DNA from: Symsagittifera roscoffensis
Lineage: Eukaryota; Xenacoelomorpha; Acoela; Convolutidae
Assembly (NCBI RefSeq): GCF_963678635.1
Contig: NC_087066.1
Coordinates: 49,409,581-49,473,580, forward strand
Length of the DNA: 64,000 bases
Direction of reading: 5' to 3'
A program made the translations under genes and the position numbers. Under the pieces are notes generated by a model. The model worked only from the letters and a program-made list of their open reading frames with translations, ran no database searches and was not told the DNA's origin. Each line of letters starts with the position of its first letter. Position 1 is the stretch's first letter. This document shows, piece by piece, positions 1 to 13,300 of the stretch.

Positions 1-123
1 TGAAGCTTAAAGATCAGTTTAAAGATTTCATTGATAGTATATTGGACTATTCTAAAAACAATAAAACTGTAAGACGCGAAGATGTGGGTCTCACCCGTTA
101 ACTCTGTCCCCTTTCCTGTTTAG

Positions 124-198
124 GTGTCGCATGTGAATCCAGTGGACCACGCCCATAATCTGCTCAAGGAAATCGAAAAACTCTCGCTGAGAAAATAA
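124..198 (+). CDS. Terminal coding exon (3' end) of an unidentified gene entering from the left
   Basis: A strong pyrimidine tract followed by TTTAG at 119-123 looks like a 3' splice acceptor. Reading from 124 in phase 0 gives 24 codons ending in TAA at 196-198, starting VSHVNPVDHAH and ending EIEKLSLRK. The other two frames hit stops after 3 and 11 codons. A canonical AATAAA follows 65 bases after the stop, as expected for a last exon. The peptide is charged and probably helical. I do not recognise the protein, and the upstream exons lie outside the window. The splice site and poly(A) signal are seen; the assignment as a terminal exon is inference. Confidence 0.5.
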   Translation: MSHVNPVDHAHNLLKEIEKLSLRK

Positions 199-262
199 CT
201 GTCCCAATGTAAACTGTGAACTTTGCTTGACGGCTTCGTCTCCTTTTTCCCACACGAGATGC

Positions 263-268
263 AATAAA
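263..268 (+). other. Poly(A) signal AATAAA
   Basis: This is a canonical hexamer 65 bases after the TAA of the 124-198 exon. It supports transcript termination here on the plus strand. Confidence 0.5.
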
Positions 269-702
269 TGCGAAAGAATGCTCGGCGAAATTATTTATTA
301 GTTTGCGTTCTGGCATTAATTGAGCTTCATTTTGCGAATTCATTTACTGGAGGAATGCAATAAGTGAAATTTTGACTTGAGAGGAGAAAAGGCGAACGAG
401 CTCCAAATTGATTCTGACTTTTTGATGTTACTTGTTTGAAATTGAAATTAACTTAATGTGAGATGGTCGCTTTTGTAACAGTGTCATTTATTTATTCAGC
501 TGATAGTGCTAAGTCTTAATGTTACCTGGCTAATATAGTGAGATTTACAGTTGATTTATTTGTGCAATTCAATTCATCTTGCGAGTCTTTGATGGAAACT
601 AAGAAAAAACTACTCGAAGGTTGTTTTGTCGCAATCATGAGAGAATGTCCCTTGCCACGTAAACCCTAAACTCCCAACAAATCCTCCCCACTTACCCCGC
701 AG

Positions 703-788
703 ACCTGTGTTTTGCACCGGTGGATGTCACGGAATTCCTCAACCTGCATACAGACAAGCTCAACCTCCCAACGTGTGCTAATAACTAA
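703..788 (+). CDS. Candidate second terminal exon of an unidentified gene
   Basis: A C/T-rich tract ending in CCCCGCAG at 695-702 is a good acceptor. From 705, after two bases completing a split codon, 27 codons run to TAA at 786-788. The peptide begins LCFAPVDVTEFLNLHTD and ends LPTCANN. The other frames also stay open for about 25-30 codons, so openness alone is weak evidence; the acceptor quality and the balanced amino-acid content favour this frame. It starts in a different phase from the 124-198 exon, so the two cannot simply be interchangeable last exons after one donor. It could be an alternative 3' end or chance. Confidence 0.25.
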
Positions 789-984
789 ACGAACATGAGA
801 GAGAGAGAGTCCCGAGAACATGATTTCGCCAAATACCTAAAACGTTATGTCAATATTGCTCCTTTGTTATTCAACGGTCAAAGAATTGGCTGCGAGTTCA
901 CCTGAAACAACATGAGAATATTTTTTTGGCTCTGAACTGATTTGCAATACTTGGTCATAACTTTTTGTGCGAATCTTGTTTAAA

Positions 985-3245
985 TCCAGGGGGGGCGGAT
1001 CTAGGTTTTTCACGAGGGGAGGGCAGATTCTCGAAATATTTTCAAACACTTCATCAATTTTTTTGTAGATTAACTAAATTGATTTTCCGAGCTCTCCCAA
1101 AGCACTAAAAAGACCCTGTTTCGGGCAATTTTTTTTGGCGTTGGAGGAAAAGTTTAGAAAAAAAACATGCTGAAAACATGCGTTTTTAGTCACTTTTTGG
1201 AAAATAATGAAAAAAAATCGCCTTTTTTCGGAGCGCTTCCCCGTCGAAATTAGTATGTTTTGGCGCCAAAGACGCCTTCGGAAAATTTGGGGGTCAGTCA
1301 GTCTTAAATGAAAATTTCAGTAGTACAAGGGTCATCTACTTCTTGTGCGCATGAGAATCACTTTTACGTACAGCAATTAGAATAGTTAAGCGCGAATCAA
1401 GTTTTGTCTAAAACCAAAGTTTTGGTAGGGTTTAAAATCAGGAAGAACTGCATAAATTATGGTGCGCCTCAAATGTTGCGATGGGTTAATAACTTCTAGA
1501 ACAATTTAAGATTGACACTTTTTTGATAAAATCAACCTTATTTAATAAAACTGGACCAACAAGTAATTGTTTATTTCGCTGAGTAATCGGATAAATAAAT
1601 TCTGTTTTCGAAATTAGAAGAAGATTCACGTTTATCGAGAACCTTACCCTCGTGCTGTTTGATAGTGGAGTTTCCGAGCTCTCCTAAAGTACTGAAAAGA
1701 CCCTGTTTCAAACAATTTTTTTTGGCGTCGGAGGCAAAATAAAGAAAAAAACATGCTGAAAACATGCGTTTTTAGTCAATTTTTGGAAAATATTGACTAA
1801 AAATTGCCATTTTCGGCGCGCTTCCCCCTCAAAATTAGTATGTTTTGGCGCCAAAGACGCCTTCGGAAAATTTGGGGGTCAGTCAGTCTTAAATGGAAAT
1901 CTCAGTAGTACAAGGGTCACCTACTTTTTGTGCGCATGAGAATCACTTTTACGTACAGCGATTAGAATAGTTAAGCGCGAATCAACTTTTGTCTAAAACC
2001 AAAGTTTTGGTAGGGTTTAAAATCAGGCAGGACTGCATAAATTATGGTGCGCCTCAAATGTTGCGATGGGTTAATAACTTCTAGAACAATTTATGATTGA
2101 CACTTTTTTGATAAAATCAACCCTATTTAATAAAACTGGACCAACAAGTAATTGTTTATTTCGCTGAGTAATCGGATAAATAAATTCTGTTTTCGAAATT
2201 AGAAGTAGATTCACGTTTATCGAGAACCTTACCCTCGTGCTGTTTGATAGTGGAGTTTCCGAGCTCTCCTAAAGTACTGAAGAGACCCTTTTTCAAACAT
2301 TTTTTTGGCGTCGGAGGCAAAATAAAGAAAAAAACATGCTAAAAACATGCATTTTTAGTCAATTTTTGGAAAATGTTGACTAAAAATTGCCATTTTCGGC
2401 GCGCTTCCCCCTCAAAAATAGTATGTTTTGGCGCCAAAGACGCCTTCGGAAAATTTGGGGGTCAGTCAGTCTTAAATGGAAATCTCAGTAGTACAAGGGT
2501 CACCTACTTTTTGTGCGCATGAGAATCACTTTTACGTACAGCAATTAGAATAGTTAAGCGCGAATCAAGTTTTGTCTAAAACCAAAGTTTTGGTAGGGTT
2601 TAAAATCAGGAAGAACTGCATAAATTATGGTGCGCCTCAAATGTTGCTATGGGTTAATAAGTTCTAGAACAATTTATGATTGACACTTTTTTGATAAAAT
2701 CAACCCTAGTTAATAAAACTGGACCAACAAGTACTTGTTTATTTCGCTGAGTAATCGGATAAATAAATTCTGTTTTCGAAATTAGAAGTAGATTCACGTT
2801 TATCAAGAACCTTACCCTCGTGCTGTTTTAAAGTGGAGTTTCCGAGCTCTACTAAAGTACTGAAAAGATCCTGTTTCAAACATTTTTTTGGCGTCGGAGG
2901 CAAAATAAAGAAAAAAAACATGCTGAAAACATGCGTTTTTAGTCAGTTTTTGGAAAATGTTGACTAAAAATTGCCATTTTCGGTGCGCTTCCCCCTCAAA
3001 ATTAGTATCTTTTGGCGCCAAAGACGCCTTCGGAAAATTTGGGGGTCAGTCAGTCTTAAATGGAAATCTCAGTAGTACAAGGGTCACCTACTTTTTGTGA
3101 GCATGAGAATCACTTTTACGTACAGCAATTAGAATAGTTAAGCGCGAATCAACTTTTGTCTAAAACCAAAGTTTTGGTAGGGTTTAAAATCAGGAAGGAC
3201 TGCATAAATTATGGCGCGCCCTTAAATGTTGCGATAGCTTTTTAA
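985..3245. repeat. ~585-bp tandem repeat array built on dispersed family A
   Basis: The landmark GAGCTCT (with one base change in the last copy) recurs at about 1089, 1676, 2261 and 2844, giving periods of 587, 585 and 583 bases, so nearly four head-to-tail copies. Each unit carries a family A body (GAGCTCT, then GACCCTGTTT, a CATGCTGAAAACATGC stretch, the 12-bp palindrome TTTGGCGCCAAA and GGGGGTCAGTCAGTC). About 230 bases of unit-specific sequence follow. The first copy has an extra upstream part (985-1060) with a GGGGGGGCGG start, matching the heads of dispersed A copies elsewhere. Open frames inside, such as minus 1571-1765 and 2739-2921, are repeat by-products. Confidence 0.9.
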
Positions 3246-4317
3246 GTTCTATGTTGATATTTTGATTTTTTGATATTATGGTTTTGGTTTTGATTTTTTG
3301 ATATTAACGGGGAAATATTGTAAATTATTTTTTTAAAGATATTTAATTTTAACGCTATCTAAAAAATAAAGTGATATAATTAGGGCCTAGAAGTGTATTG
3401 AAAAGACTAACATCTTGTCTCAAATCAACTTGAAAGGATTTTTAGTCAGAATAAGACACAGCTTACGCGTCATTATGATCACAGTTATCTTACGAATTAA
3501 ATTATTAGAAAATGTTCCAAAAAAGTTGTTCACAGAAAATAGTTTCAAAAAAGCAAAAAAAATTTCGTTTATTGTTCCACAATTTTCATTTTACCGCTGT
3601 GCTCAAAGTTGTAGTACGAGATCAAATTTCAATATAATATGAAGCGCAAAATTTGGCATCTAAGGCTGGATTATTGTTGAAAGAACAGTAGAATCGTAGT
3701 GCGAGCCTAGCGCTTACAGTATTCCGGTCGCGTACACAAAACCAAAACTTTCAGAAGTAAGCTGGTGCGACGTCTAAAATTTTTGAGTACATATTCCTGG
3801 AATTGGATCTCAATTATGAAGCAAGTAATGTATCGTAAAAGCAAAAACATGACTGAGTTGACGAATGTGAATCAAAATAACAACAATCTAAGTTTTGCAA
3901 AGTAAATTCTAATCTGTTCTCTTCTTCGATACATCCCAATTTTGATAAGAATCTTCTAATGAAAATATTCTGTTCCGAATGCCATATATTCATCCAACGG
4001 TTCAGTTTTTAAATGAATATGTTTTTTTTGCACAAAATTTCTGACCACGTTCCCTGTTAACCGAGTAGTAGCTTGTAACTTGTAGACTTTTAACAGTAGC
4101 TTGATCAACTGGACATTTGTCAGACGAAGAATAGACGATCAGCAGTTGCATAACCTCGCTAACTTAATTATATTCGCGACCGGTTCTTCGTAAATCAGGC
4201 GCCTTCGGATTATAAAATCTGTGATTCGAGATTCGGGCGGCTTTGTGTGGGCGCGAAGTCTGAATAAATTCTTTGCATTACTTTTCGATTTGAAACTCGA
4301 ATCCAATATCTGTAATT
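3246..4317. other. AT-rich spacer between family A array and satellite
   Basis: I see no gene or named repeat. It holds a short simple stretch of TTTTGATTTTTTGATATTA copies (about 3255-3310), and otherwise unique-looking AT-rich DNA. The last 200 bases (4110-4317) are somewhat GC-richer and do not match the satellite monomer. Confidence 0.6.
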
Positions 4318-5222
4318 TGAGGTGAAAAGTGAATATGATGGACAGACTGAAATGAATAAACCAATATAAACCAAACGGATAACAATACGATGTGACCGAT
4401 AAATGGAAAGTTCGCTCCAATAGGTTATTGCGATATTTTAGAAAAAGAACTGAATTTGATGTATAGACTTAAATGATTAAACCAATATGAAAAAAAAGGA
4501 ATACCAACATGGTTTAAGCAATAAAAGGAAAGTTAGCTCCAATAAATTGTTCTTATAACGAATGGACTGAATTGAATAAACCAACGTGAACCAAACGGAT
4601 AACAACACGATGTAAGCGATAAATGGAAAATTAGCTCCAATAAGTTAATCCAATAATTTGAGTAAAAACTGAAAATTATGGATAGACTGAAAAGAATAAG
4701 CCAATGTGGACCAAACGGTTAACAACACGATATAGGCGATGAATGGAAAGGTAGCTCCAATACATTGTTTCAGTAGCTAAGAGCAAAACTGAAAATGATG
4801 GATAGACTGAAAAGAAGAAACCACCAGAACGAGAAACAAATGAATAACAGTACGGTGTAAGCTACAGATAGAAAATTAGCTCCAATAGCTTGTTCAAATA
4901 TCTTTTATTACAAACTGAATATGATTGATAGACTGAAAATAAACCAATGTGGATCAAACGGTTAGCACGACGTTGTAGGCGATAAATGGAAAGTTTGCTC
5001 TAACAATAATTTGCAATAATTTAGAGTAAAATCAGAAAGTGATAGATAGACTGAAATGGACAAATCAATGTAAAACAAAAGGATAACAATAGGATGTAAG
5101 CGATGACTGAAACTTCAGCTCCAAAATATATTCCTAACACCTACACTAAAAAATGAATACAATGGATAGACTGAATCACTAGGAAATAAATGAATGAAGA
5201 CACGACATAAGTGATAAAGGGA

Positions 5223-7852
5223 AAGTTAGTTCCAATAAGTTGGTTCTGTAAGTTACTGGAAGAACTAAATAAAATGGATAGTCTGCAGTTTTGCAACAAC
5301 TTAGAAATAACACTGAATTTGATGGAAAGACTGAAATGAATAAATGAATGTGAACAAAAAGGATAACAACATGTCGTAAGTGATAAATGAAATGTTATCT
5401 CCCATAAATTAATCAATTAACTCACAATAAAAACTGAATATGATGGATAGACTAAAATGAATCAACTAATATGGAACAATTGCTTAAGACCACGATAAAG
5501 GCAATAAATGGAGAGTTAGCTCCAAACAAAACTTCAATAAATTAGGTTAAAAACTGATTTTGATGGATAGACTGAAATTAATAAACTAATGTGATCCAAA
5601 CGGAAAACAAAAGTATGTAAGCGTTAATTGGAAAATTAGTCCCACTAAGTTGGTTCTGTAATTTACTGGAAGAACTAAATAAAATGAATAGCCTGCAGCT
5701 TTGCAACAATTTAGAAAAAACACTGAATTTGATGGAAAGGCTGAAACGAATAAAGGAATGTGAACAAAATGGATAACAACAAGATGTAAGTGATAAATGA
5801 AATTATTCCTATAACTTACAGTGAAAACTGAATACGATGGATAGTCTGAAATGAATAAACCAATATTGAACAAATGATTAAGACCACGATGTAGGCTATA
5901 AATGGAGAGTTAGCTCCCATAAACTATTGCAATAATTTAGAATAAAATCAGAAAAAGATAGATAGACTGAAATGAATAAATCAATGTGAACAAAAGGATA
6001 ACAAAACAAAGAAGCATTATAAGGAAAATTAGCTACAAAAAAATTATCAATAACTTAGATAAAAAAATGATTTTAACGGATAGACTGAAACGAATAAAAT
6101 GGATAACAATGGGTTGTAAGCGTTAATTGGTAGGTTAGTCCCAATACGTTGGTTCTGTAAATTACTGGAAGAATTTAATAAAATGGATAGCCTGTATTTT
6201 TGCAATAACTTGGAAAAAACACTGAATATGATAGAAAGACTGAAATGAATAAATGAATGTAGTCAAAACGGATAACAACACGACGTAAGTGATAATTGAA
6301 ACGTTATCTCCAATAATTTATTCCTATAACTTACAGTAAAAATTGAATACGACGGATGAAACGAAACAACCAACCGTGAACTAAATGGATAAAAACACGT
6401 TTTAAGCAAAAATTGGAAAATTATTTCCAATAAGTTATGGCTATAATTAAGAGTATAACTGATTATAATAGATGGACTGGATTTATTAAGCCAATGAGAA
6501 CCAATGGGATAACAACACGATTTTAGCGATGAAAGAAAAGTTAGTTCCAATAAGTTGGTTCTGTAAGTTACTGGAAGAACTAAATAAAATGGATAGTCTG
6601 CAGTTTTGCAACAACTTAGAAATAAAACTGAATTTGATGGAAAGACTGAAATGAATAAATGAATGTGAACAAAAAGGATAACAACATGTCGTAAGTGATA
6701 AATGAAATGTTATCTCCCATAAGTTAATCAATTAACTCACAATAAAAACTGAATATGATGGATAGACTAAAATGAATCAACTAATATGGAACAATTGCTT
6801 AAGACCACGATAAAGGCAATAAATGGAGAGTTAGCTCCAAACAAAACTTCAATAATTTAGGTTAAAAACTGATTTTGATGGATAGACTGTAATTAATAAA
6901 CTAATGTGATCCAAACGGAAAACAAAAGTATGTAAGCGTTAATTGGAAAATTAGTCCCACTAAGTTGGTTCTGTAATTTACTGGAAGAACTAAATAAAAT
7001 GAATAGCCTGCAGCTTTGCAAAAACTTAGAAAAAACACTGAATTTGATGGAAAGGCTGAAACGAATAAAGGAATGTGAACAAAATGGATAACAACAAGAT
7101 GTAAGTGATAAATGAAATTATTCCTATAACTTACAGTGAAAACTGAATACGATGGATAGTCTGAAATGAATAAACCAATATTGAACAAATGGTTAAGACC
7201 ACGATGTAGGCTATAAATGGAGAGTTAGCTCCCATAAACTATTGCAATAATTTAGAATAAAATCAGAAAAAGATAGATAGACTGAAATGAATAAATCAAT
7301 GTGAACAAAAGGATAACAAAACAAAGAAGCTTTATAAGGAAAATTAGCTACAAAAAAAATTATCAATAACTTAGATCAAAAAAACTGATTTTAACGGATA
7401 GACTGAAACGAATAAAATGGATAACAATGGGTTGTAAGCGTTAATTGGTAGGTTAGTCCCAATACGTTGGTTCTGTAAATTACTGGAAGAATTTAATAAA
7501 ATGGATAGCCTGTATTTTTGCAATAACTTGGAAAAAACACTGAATATGATAGAAAAACTGAAAGGAATAAATGAATGTAAGCAAAACGGATAACAACACG
7601 ACGTAAGTGATAATTGAAACGTTATCTCCAATAATTTATTCCTATAACTTACAGTAAAAATTGAATACCACGGATGAAACGAAACAACCAACCGTGAACT
7701 AAATGGATAAAAACACGTTTTAAGCAAAAATTGGAAAATTATTTCCAATAAGTTATGGCTATAATTAGGAGTATAACTGATTATAATAGATGGACTGGAT
7801 TTATTAAGCCAATGAGAACCAATGGGATAACAACACGATTTTAGCGATGAAA
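5223..7852. repeat. Higher-order tandem duplication, 1315-bp unit, in the satellite
   Basis: 5223-6537 and 6538-7852 match at an offset of 1315 bases. For example, the segments coding minus-strand 95-residue frames at 5586-5873 and 6901-7188 are nearly identical. A handful of substitutions and small indels separate the copies. The junctions fall inside monomers (around AAGTTAGTTCCAATAAG), as expected from unequal exchange between satellite monomers. Confidence 0.85.
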
Positions 7853-10344
7853 GAAAAGTTAGCTCTAATAAGTTTTTCCTATAACTTAGATCAAAAACTA
7901 AATATGATGAATAGACTGAAATGAATAAATCAATGTGAACCAAACGGATAACAAAACGGTGTAAGCACTGGTTGAAACCCCAGCTCTAAAAAAGTAATCC
8001 AAAAACCTGCAGTGTGAAATGAATACGACGGATAGACTGAAATAAGAAACCACTGCGAAACAAATGAATGAAAACACGACATAAGCTATACAGGGAAAGT
8101 TAGTTCCAATCAGTCATTCAAATAACTTACAGTAAAAACTGAATATGATGGATCGTCTGAAAAGAATCAACCAAATGGAACAAACGGTTAGGACCACGAT
8201 ATAGGCAATAAATTGAGAGTTAGCTCCGAAAATGTTTTCATTAACTTAGATTAAAAACTGATTTTGGTGGATAGATTGAAATTAATAAACCAATGTGATT
8301 CACACGGATAACAAAAGGATGTAAGCGTTAATTTGAAAGTTAGTCCCAAAAGTTTTGTTCTGTAAATCACTGGAAGAGTATAATAAAATGGATAGCTTGC
8401 AATTTCGCAACGTTTTTGAAAAACACTGAATATGATGGAAAGACTGAAATGAATAATTGAATGTGAACAAAACGGATAACAACACGACGTAAGTGATAGA
8501 AGAAAAGTCATCTCCAATAAATTTTTCCTACAACTTACACTAAAAATTGAACACGATGGATAGTCTGAAATGAAAAACCCAACCGTGAACCAAATGGATA
8601 AAAACACGTTTTGAGCAAAAATTGGAAACGTATCTCCAAAAAGTTATGGCAATAATTAAGGGTAAAAAAAGAATATGATGGATGGACTGACATTATAAAG
8701 GCAATGTGAACCAATTGGACAACAAAACAATGTCAGCGATGAATGGAAAGTTAGCTCCAATAAATTTTTCCTATGACTTAGATGAAAAGCTAAATATGAT
8801 GAATAGACTGAATTGAATAAATCAATGTGAACAAAAGGATAACAAAACAAAGAAGCATTATAAGGAAAATTAGCTACAAAAAAAATTATCAATAACTTAG
8901 ATCAAAAAAACTGATTTTAACGGATAGACTGAAACGAATAAAATGGATAACAATGGGTTGTAAGCGTTAATTGGTAGGTTAGTCCCAATACGTTGGTTCT
9001 GTAAATTACTGGAAGAATTTAATAAAATGGATAGCCTGTATTTTTGCAATAACTTGGAAAAAACACTGAATATGATAGAAAAACTGAAAGGAATAAATGA
9101 ATGTAAGCAAAACGGATAACAACACGACGTAAGTGATAATTGAAACGTTATCTCCAATAATTTATTCCTATAACTTACAGTAAAAATTGAATACCACGGA
9201 TGAAACGAAACAACCAACCGTGAACTAAATGGATAAAAACACGTTTTAAGCAAAAATTGGAAAATTATTTCCAATAAGTTATGGCTATAATTAGGAGTAT
9301 AACTGATTATAATAGATGGACTGGATTTATTAAGCCAATGAGAACCAATGGGATAACAACACGATTTTAGCGATGAAAGAAAAGTTAGCTCTAATAAGTT
9401 TTTCCTATAACTTAGATCAAAAACTAAATATGATGAATAGACTGAAATGAATAAATCAATGTGAACCAAACGGATAACAAAACGGTGTAAGCACTGGTTG
9501 AAACCCCAGCTCTAAAAAAGTAATCCAAAAACCTGCAGTGTGAAATGAATACGACGGATAGACTGAAATAAGAAACCACTGCGAAACAAATGAATGAAAA
9601 CACGACATAAGCTATACAGGGAAAGTTAGTTCCAATCAGTCATTCAAATAACTTACAGTAAAAACTGAATATGATGGATCGTCTGAAAAGAATCAACCAA
9701 ATGGAACAAACGGTTAGGACCACGATATAGGCAATAAATTGAGAGTTAGCTCCGAAAATGTTTTCATTAACTTAGATTAAAAACTGATTTTGGTGGATAG
9801 ATTGAAATTAATAAACCAATGTGATTCACACGGATAACAAAAGGATGTAAGCGTTAATTTGAAAGTTAGTCCCAAAAGTTTTGTTCTGTAAATCACTGGA
9901 AGAGTATAATAAAATGGATAGCTTGCAATTTCGCAACGTTTTTGAAAAACACTGAATATGATGGAAAGACTGAAATGAATAATTGAATGTGAACAAAACG
10001 GATAACAACACGACGTAAGTGATAGAAGAAAAGTCATCTCCAATAAATTTTTCCTACAACTTACACTAAAAATTGAACACGATGGATAGTCTGAAATGAA
10101 AAACCCAACCGTGAACCAAATGGATAAAAACACGTTTTGAGCAAAAATTGGAAACGTATCTCCAAAAAGTTATGGCAATAATTAAGGGTAAAAAAAGAAT
10201 ATGATGGATGGACTGACATTATAAAGGCAATGTGAACCAATTGGACAACAAAACAATGTCAGCGATGAATGGAAAGTTAGCTCCAATAAATTTTTCCTAT
10301 GACTTAGATGAAAAGCTAAATATGATGAATAGACTGAATTGAAT
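7293..10344. repeat. Higher-order tandem duplication, 1526-bp unit, nearly identical copies
   Basis: About 7293-8818 and 8819-10344 match at an offset of 1526 bases. The minus frames at 7371-7943 and 8897-9469 encode identical 190-residue translations, and those at 8251-8607 and 9777-10133 encode identical 118-residue ones. I see only isolated differences, such as GCTTTA versus GCATTA near 7330 and 8855. The block overlaps the right half of the second 1315-bp copy, so this duplication came later. Confidence 0.9.
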
Positions 10345-13300
10345 AAATCAATGTGAACCAAACGGATAACAATACGATGTAAGCGATGGTTGAAACTTCC
10401 GCTCCAAAAGTGAATCCCAAAACCTACAGTAAGAAATGAATACGATGGATAGACTGAACAAAATAAACCACTGCTAAACAAATGAAAGAAAATACGACAT
10501 TAGCGATAAAGGGAAAGTTAGTTTCAATAAGTTATTCAAATAATCTAGAGTAAAAATTTGGAAATGTTGGATAGACTGAAACGAACAAACGAATGTGAGC
10601 AAAACAGATAACAACATGATGTAAGTAAAAATATAAACGTTAGCTCTAATAAGTTATTCCTATAAAACTAAATTTGATGAATAGACTGAGATGAATAAAT
10701 CAATGAGAACCAAACCGATAACAATACGATGTAAGCGTTGATTCAAACTTCAACTCCAAAAAGTCCTAATAAAACCTACAGTAAGAAATGAATACGATGG
10801 ATAGACTGAACAAAATAAACCACTGCTAAACAAACGAAAGAAAACACGATATAAGCTATAAAGGGAAAGGTAGTTCCAATAAGTTATTCAAATAATCTAG
10901 AGTAAAAATTTGGAAATGTTGGATAGACTGAAACGAACAAACGAATGTGAGCAAAACAGATAAAAACACGATGTAAGTAAAAATATAAACGTTGGCTCTA
11001 ATAAGTTATTCCTTTAAAACTAATTATGATGAATAGACTGAGATGAAAAAATCTATGAGAACCAAACCGATAACAATACGATGTAAGCGTTGATTCAAAC
11101 TTCAATTCCAAAATCCCTAATAAAACCTACAATAAAAAAGAATGCGATGAATAAATAGGAGTGAATAAACCACTGTGAAACAAACGAAAGAAAACACGAT
11201 ATAAGCTATAAAGGGAAAGGTAGTTCCAATAATTTATTCAAATAAATTACAATCAAATCTGAATATGATGGATAGTCTAAAAGGAATCAAACAATATGTA
11301 ACAAACGGTTAAGACTACAATATAGGCAATTTATGGAGAGTTAGTTCCAAAAATGTTATTCGATAACTCAGATTAAAAACTCATTTTGATGAATAGACTG
11401 AAATGAATAAACCATTATGATCCAAACTAATAACAAGATGATGTAAGCGTTATTTGAAAAGTTAGTCCCAATAAGTCGGTTCTGTAACTTACTGGAAAAA
11501 CTTAATCAGATGGATAGCCTGTAATTTTGCAATAACTTAGAAAAAAGACTGACAATGATGGAAAGACTGAAATGAATAAATGAATGATAACAAAACGGAT
11601 AACAACATGATGTAAATGATAAAATAAAAATTTTATCTCCAATAATTTTTTCCTATAACTTACATTAAAAATTGACTACGATGGATAGTGTGATATGAAA
11701 AAAAAACAGTGTGAACCAAACAAATAAAAACACGTTGTAAGCAAAAAGCTGAAAATAATCTCCAATAAGTTATGACAATAATCGAGAGTAAAAACTGAAT
11801 ATGATAGATGGAGCAAAATTATTAAATCAATGTGAAATAATGGGATAGCATCACAATTTAAGCGAAGAATAGAAAGTTAGCTCTAACTAGTTAATACTAT
11901 AACTTAGATTAAAAACTGAATATGATGAAAAGACTGGAATGAATAAATCAATATGAACAAAATGGGTAAAAATACGATGTAAGCAATGATTGAAACGTCA
12001 GCTTCAGAATGTTATTTCAAAAACCTAAATAAAAAAATGAATACTATAGATAGACAGAAATAAATAAGCCACTGTGAAACAAATGAATGAAAACACGACT
12101 GAAACGATAAAGAAAAATTAGCTCCAAAAAACTTATTCAAATAACTTGGAGTACAAATTGATTTTGATGTGTAGACTGAAATGAATGATTCAAAGTGAAA
12201 CAATTGGATAATAACACGAAGTAAGCGATAAAGGGAAAGTTTGCTCCAAAAAACTTATTCACTTAACTTAGAGTAAAAACTGATTTTGATGGATAAACTG
12301 AAATGAAGGAACCAATGCGGGCTAAATGGTTAACACCACGATGCAGGCAATAAAGTCGAAATTAGCTCCAATAAATTATTCCTATCACTTAGAGTAAAAA
12401 CTGTAGACTGAATTGAATAAAATAATGTGATCCAAACGGATAACACTAGGATATAATCGATAACTGAAAAATAAAATCCAACAAGTTAATCCTGTAACTT
12501 ACAGCAAAAACAGAAATAGATGGATCGAATGAAATGAACAAAGCTATATGCTCAAAACGGATAGAATTATGTTGTAAGCGATGAAAAAAGTTATCACCTA
12601 TAATTTATTCGAATAATTATGAGTAAAAACTGATTATGATGGATAGACTGAAAAGAAAAAACTACTGTGAACCAGAGGGATAACAACACGATGTTAGCGG
12701 TAAATAGATAGTTAGCTCCAATAAATTATTTCGATAACTCACAGTAAAATTAATCAATGCATAGACAGAAAAGAACAACCAATTTGAACGGAACGGATAA
12801 CAACACGTTTTAAGCGAAAATTGGAAAGTTAGCTCCAGCAAGTTTTTCCGCTAACTTAGAGAAAGAACTTAATTTGATGGCTAGACTGAAATGACTAAAC
12901 CAATGAGAAACAAACGCACAACAACAAGAACTGAGCCATAACTGAAAAGATAGCTCCCTTAAAATATTCCAAAAACCTAAAGTGAAAAATGAATACTATA
13001 GATAGACTGAAATAAACAAACCACTGTGAAACAAATGAACAAAAACACAACATAAAAGATGAACCAAAGTGAACCAATGAACCAAAGTGAACCAAATGGT
13101 TACCAAGACGAAGTAAGCGATAAAGGGAAAGTTAGCTCCAAAAAACTTATTCAAATAACTTAGAGTAAAAACTGATTTCGATGGATAAACTGAAATGAAG
13201 GAACCGATGCGGGCTAAATGGTTAACACCAAGATGGAGGCAATAAAGTCGAATTTAGCTACAATAAATTATTCCTATCACTTAGAGTTAAAACTGAATAC

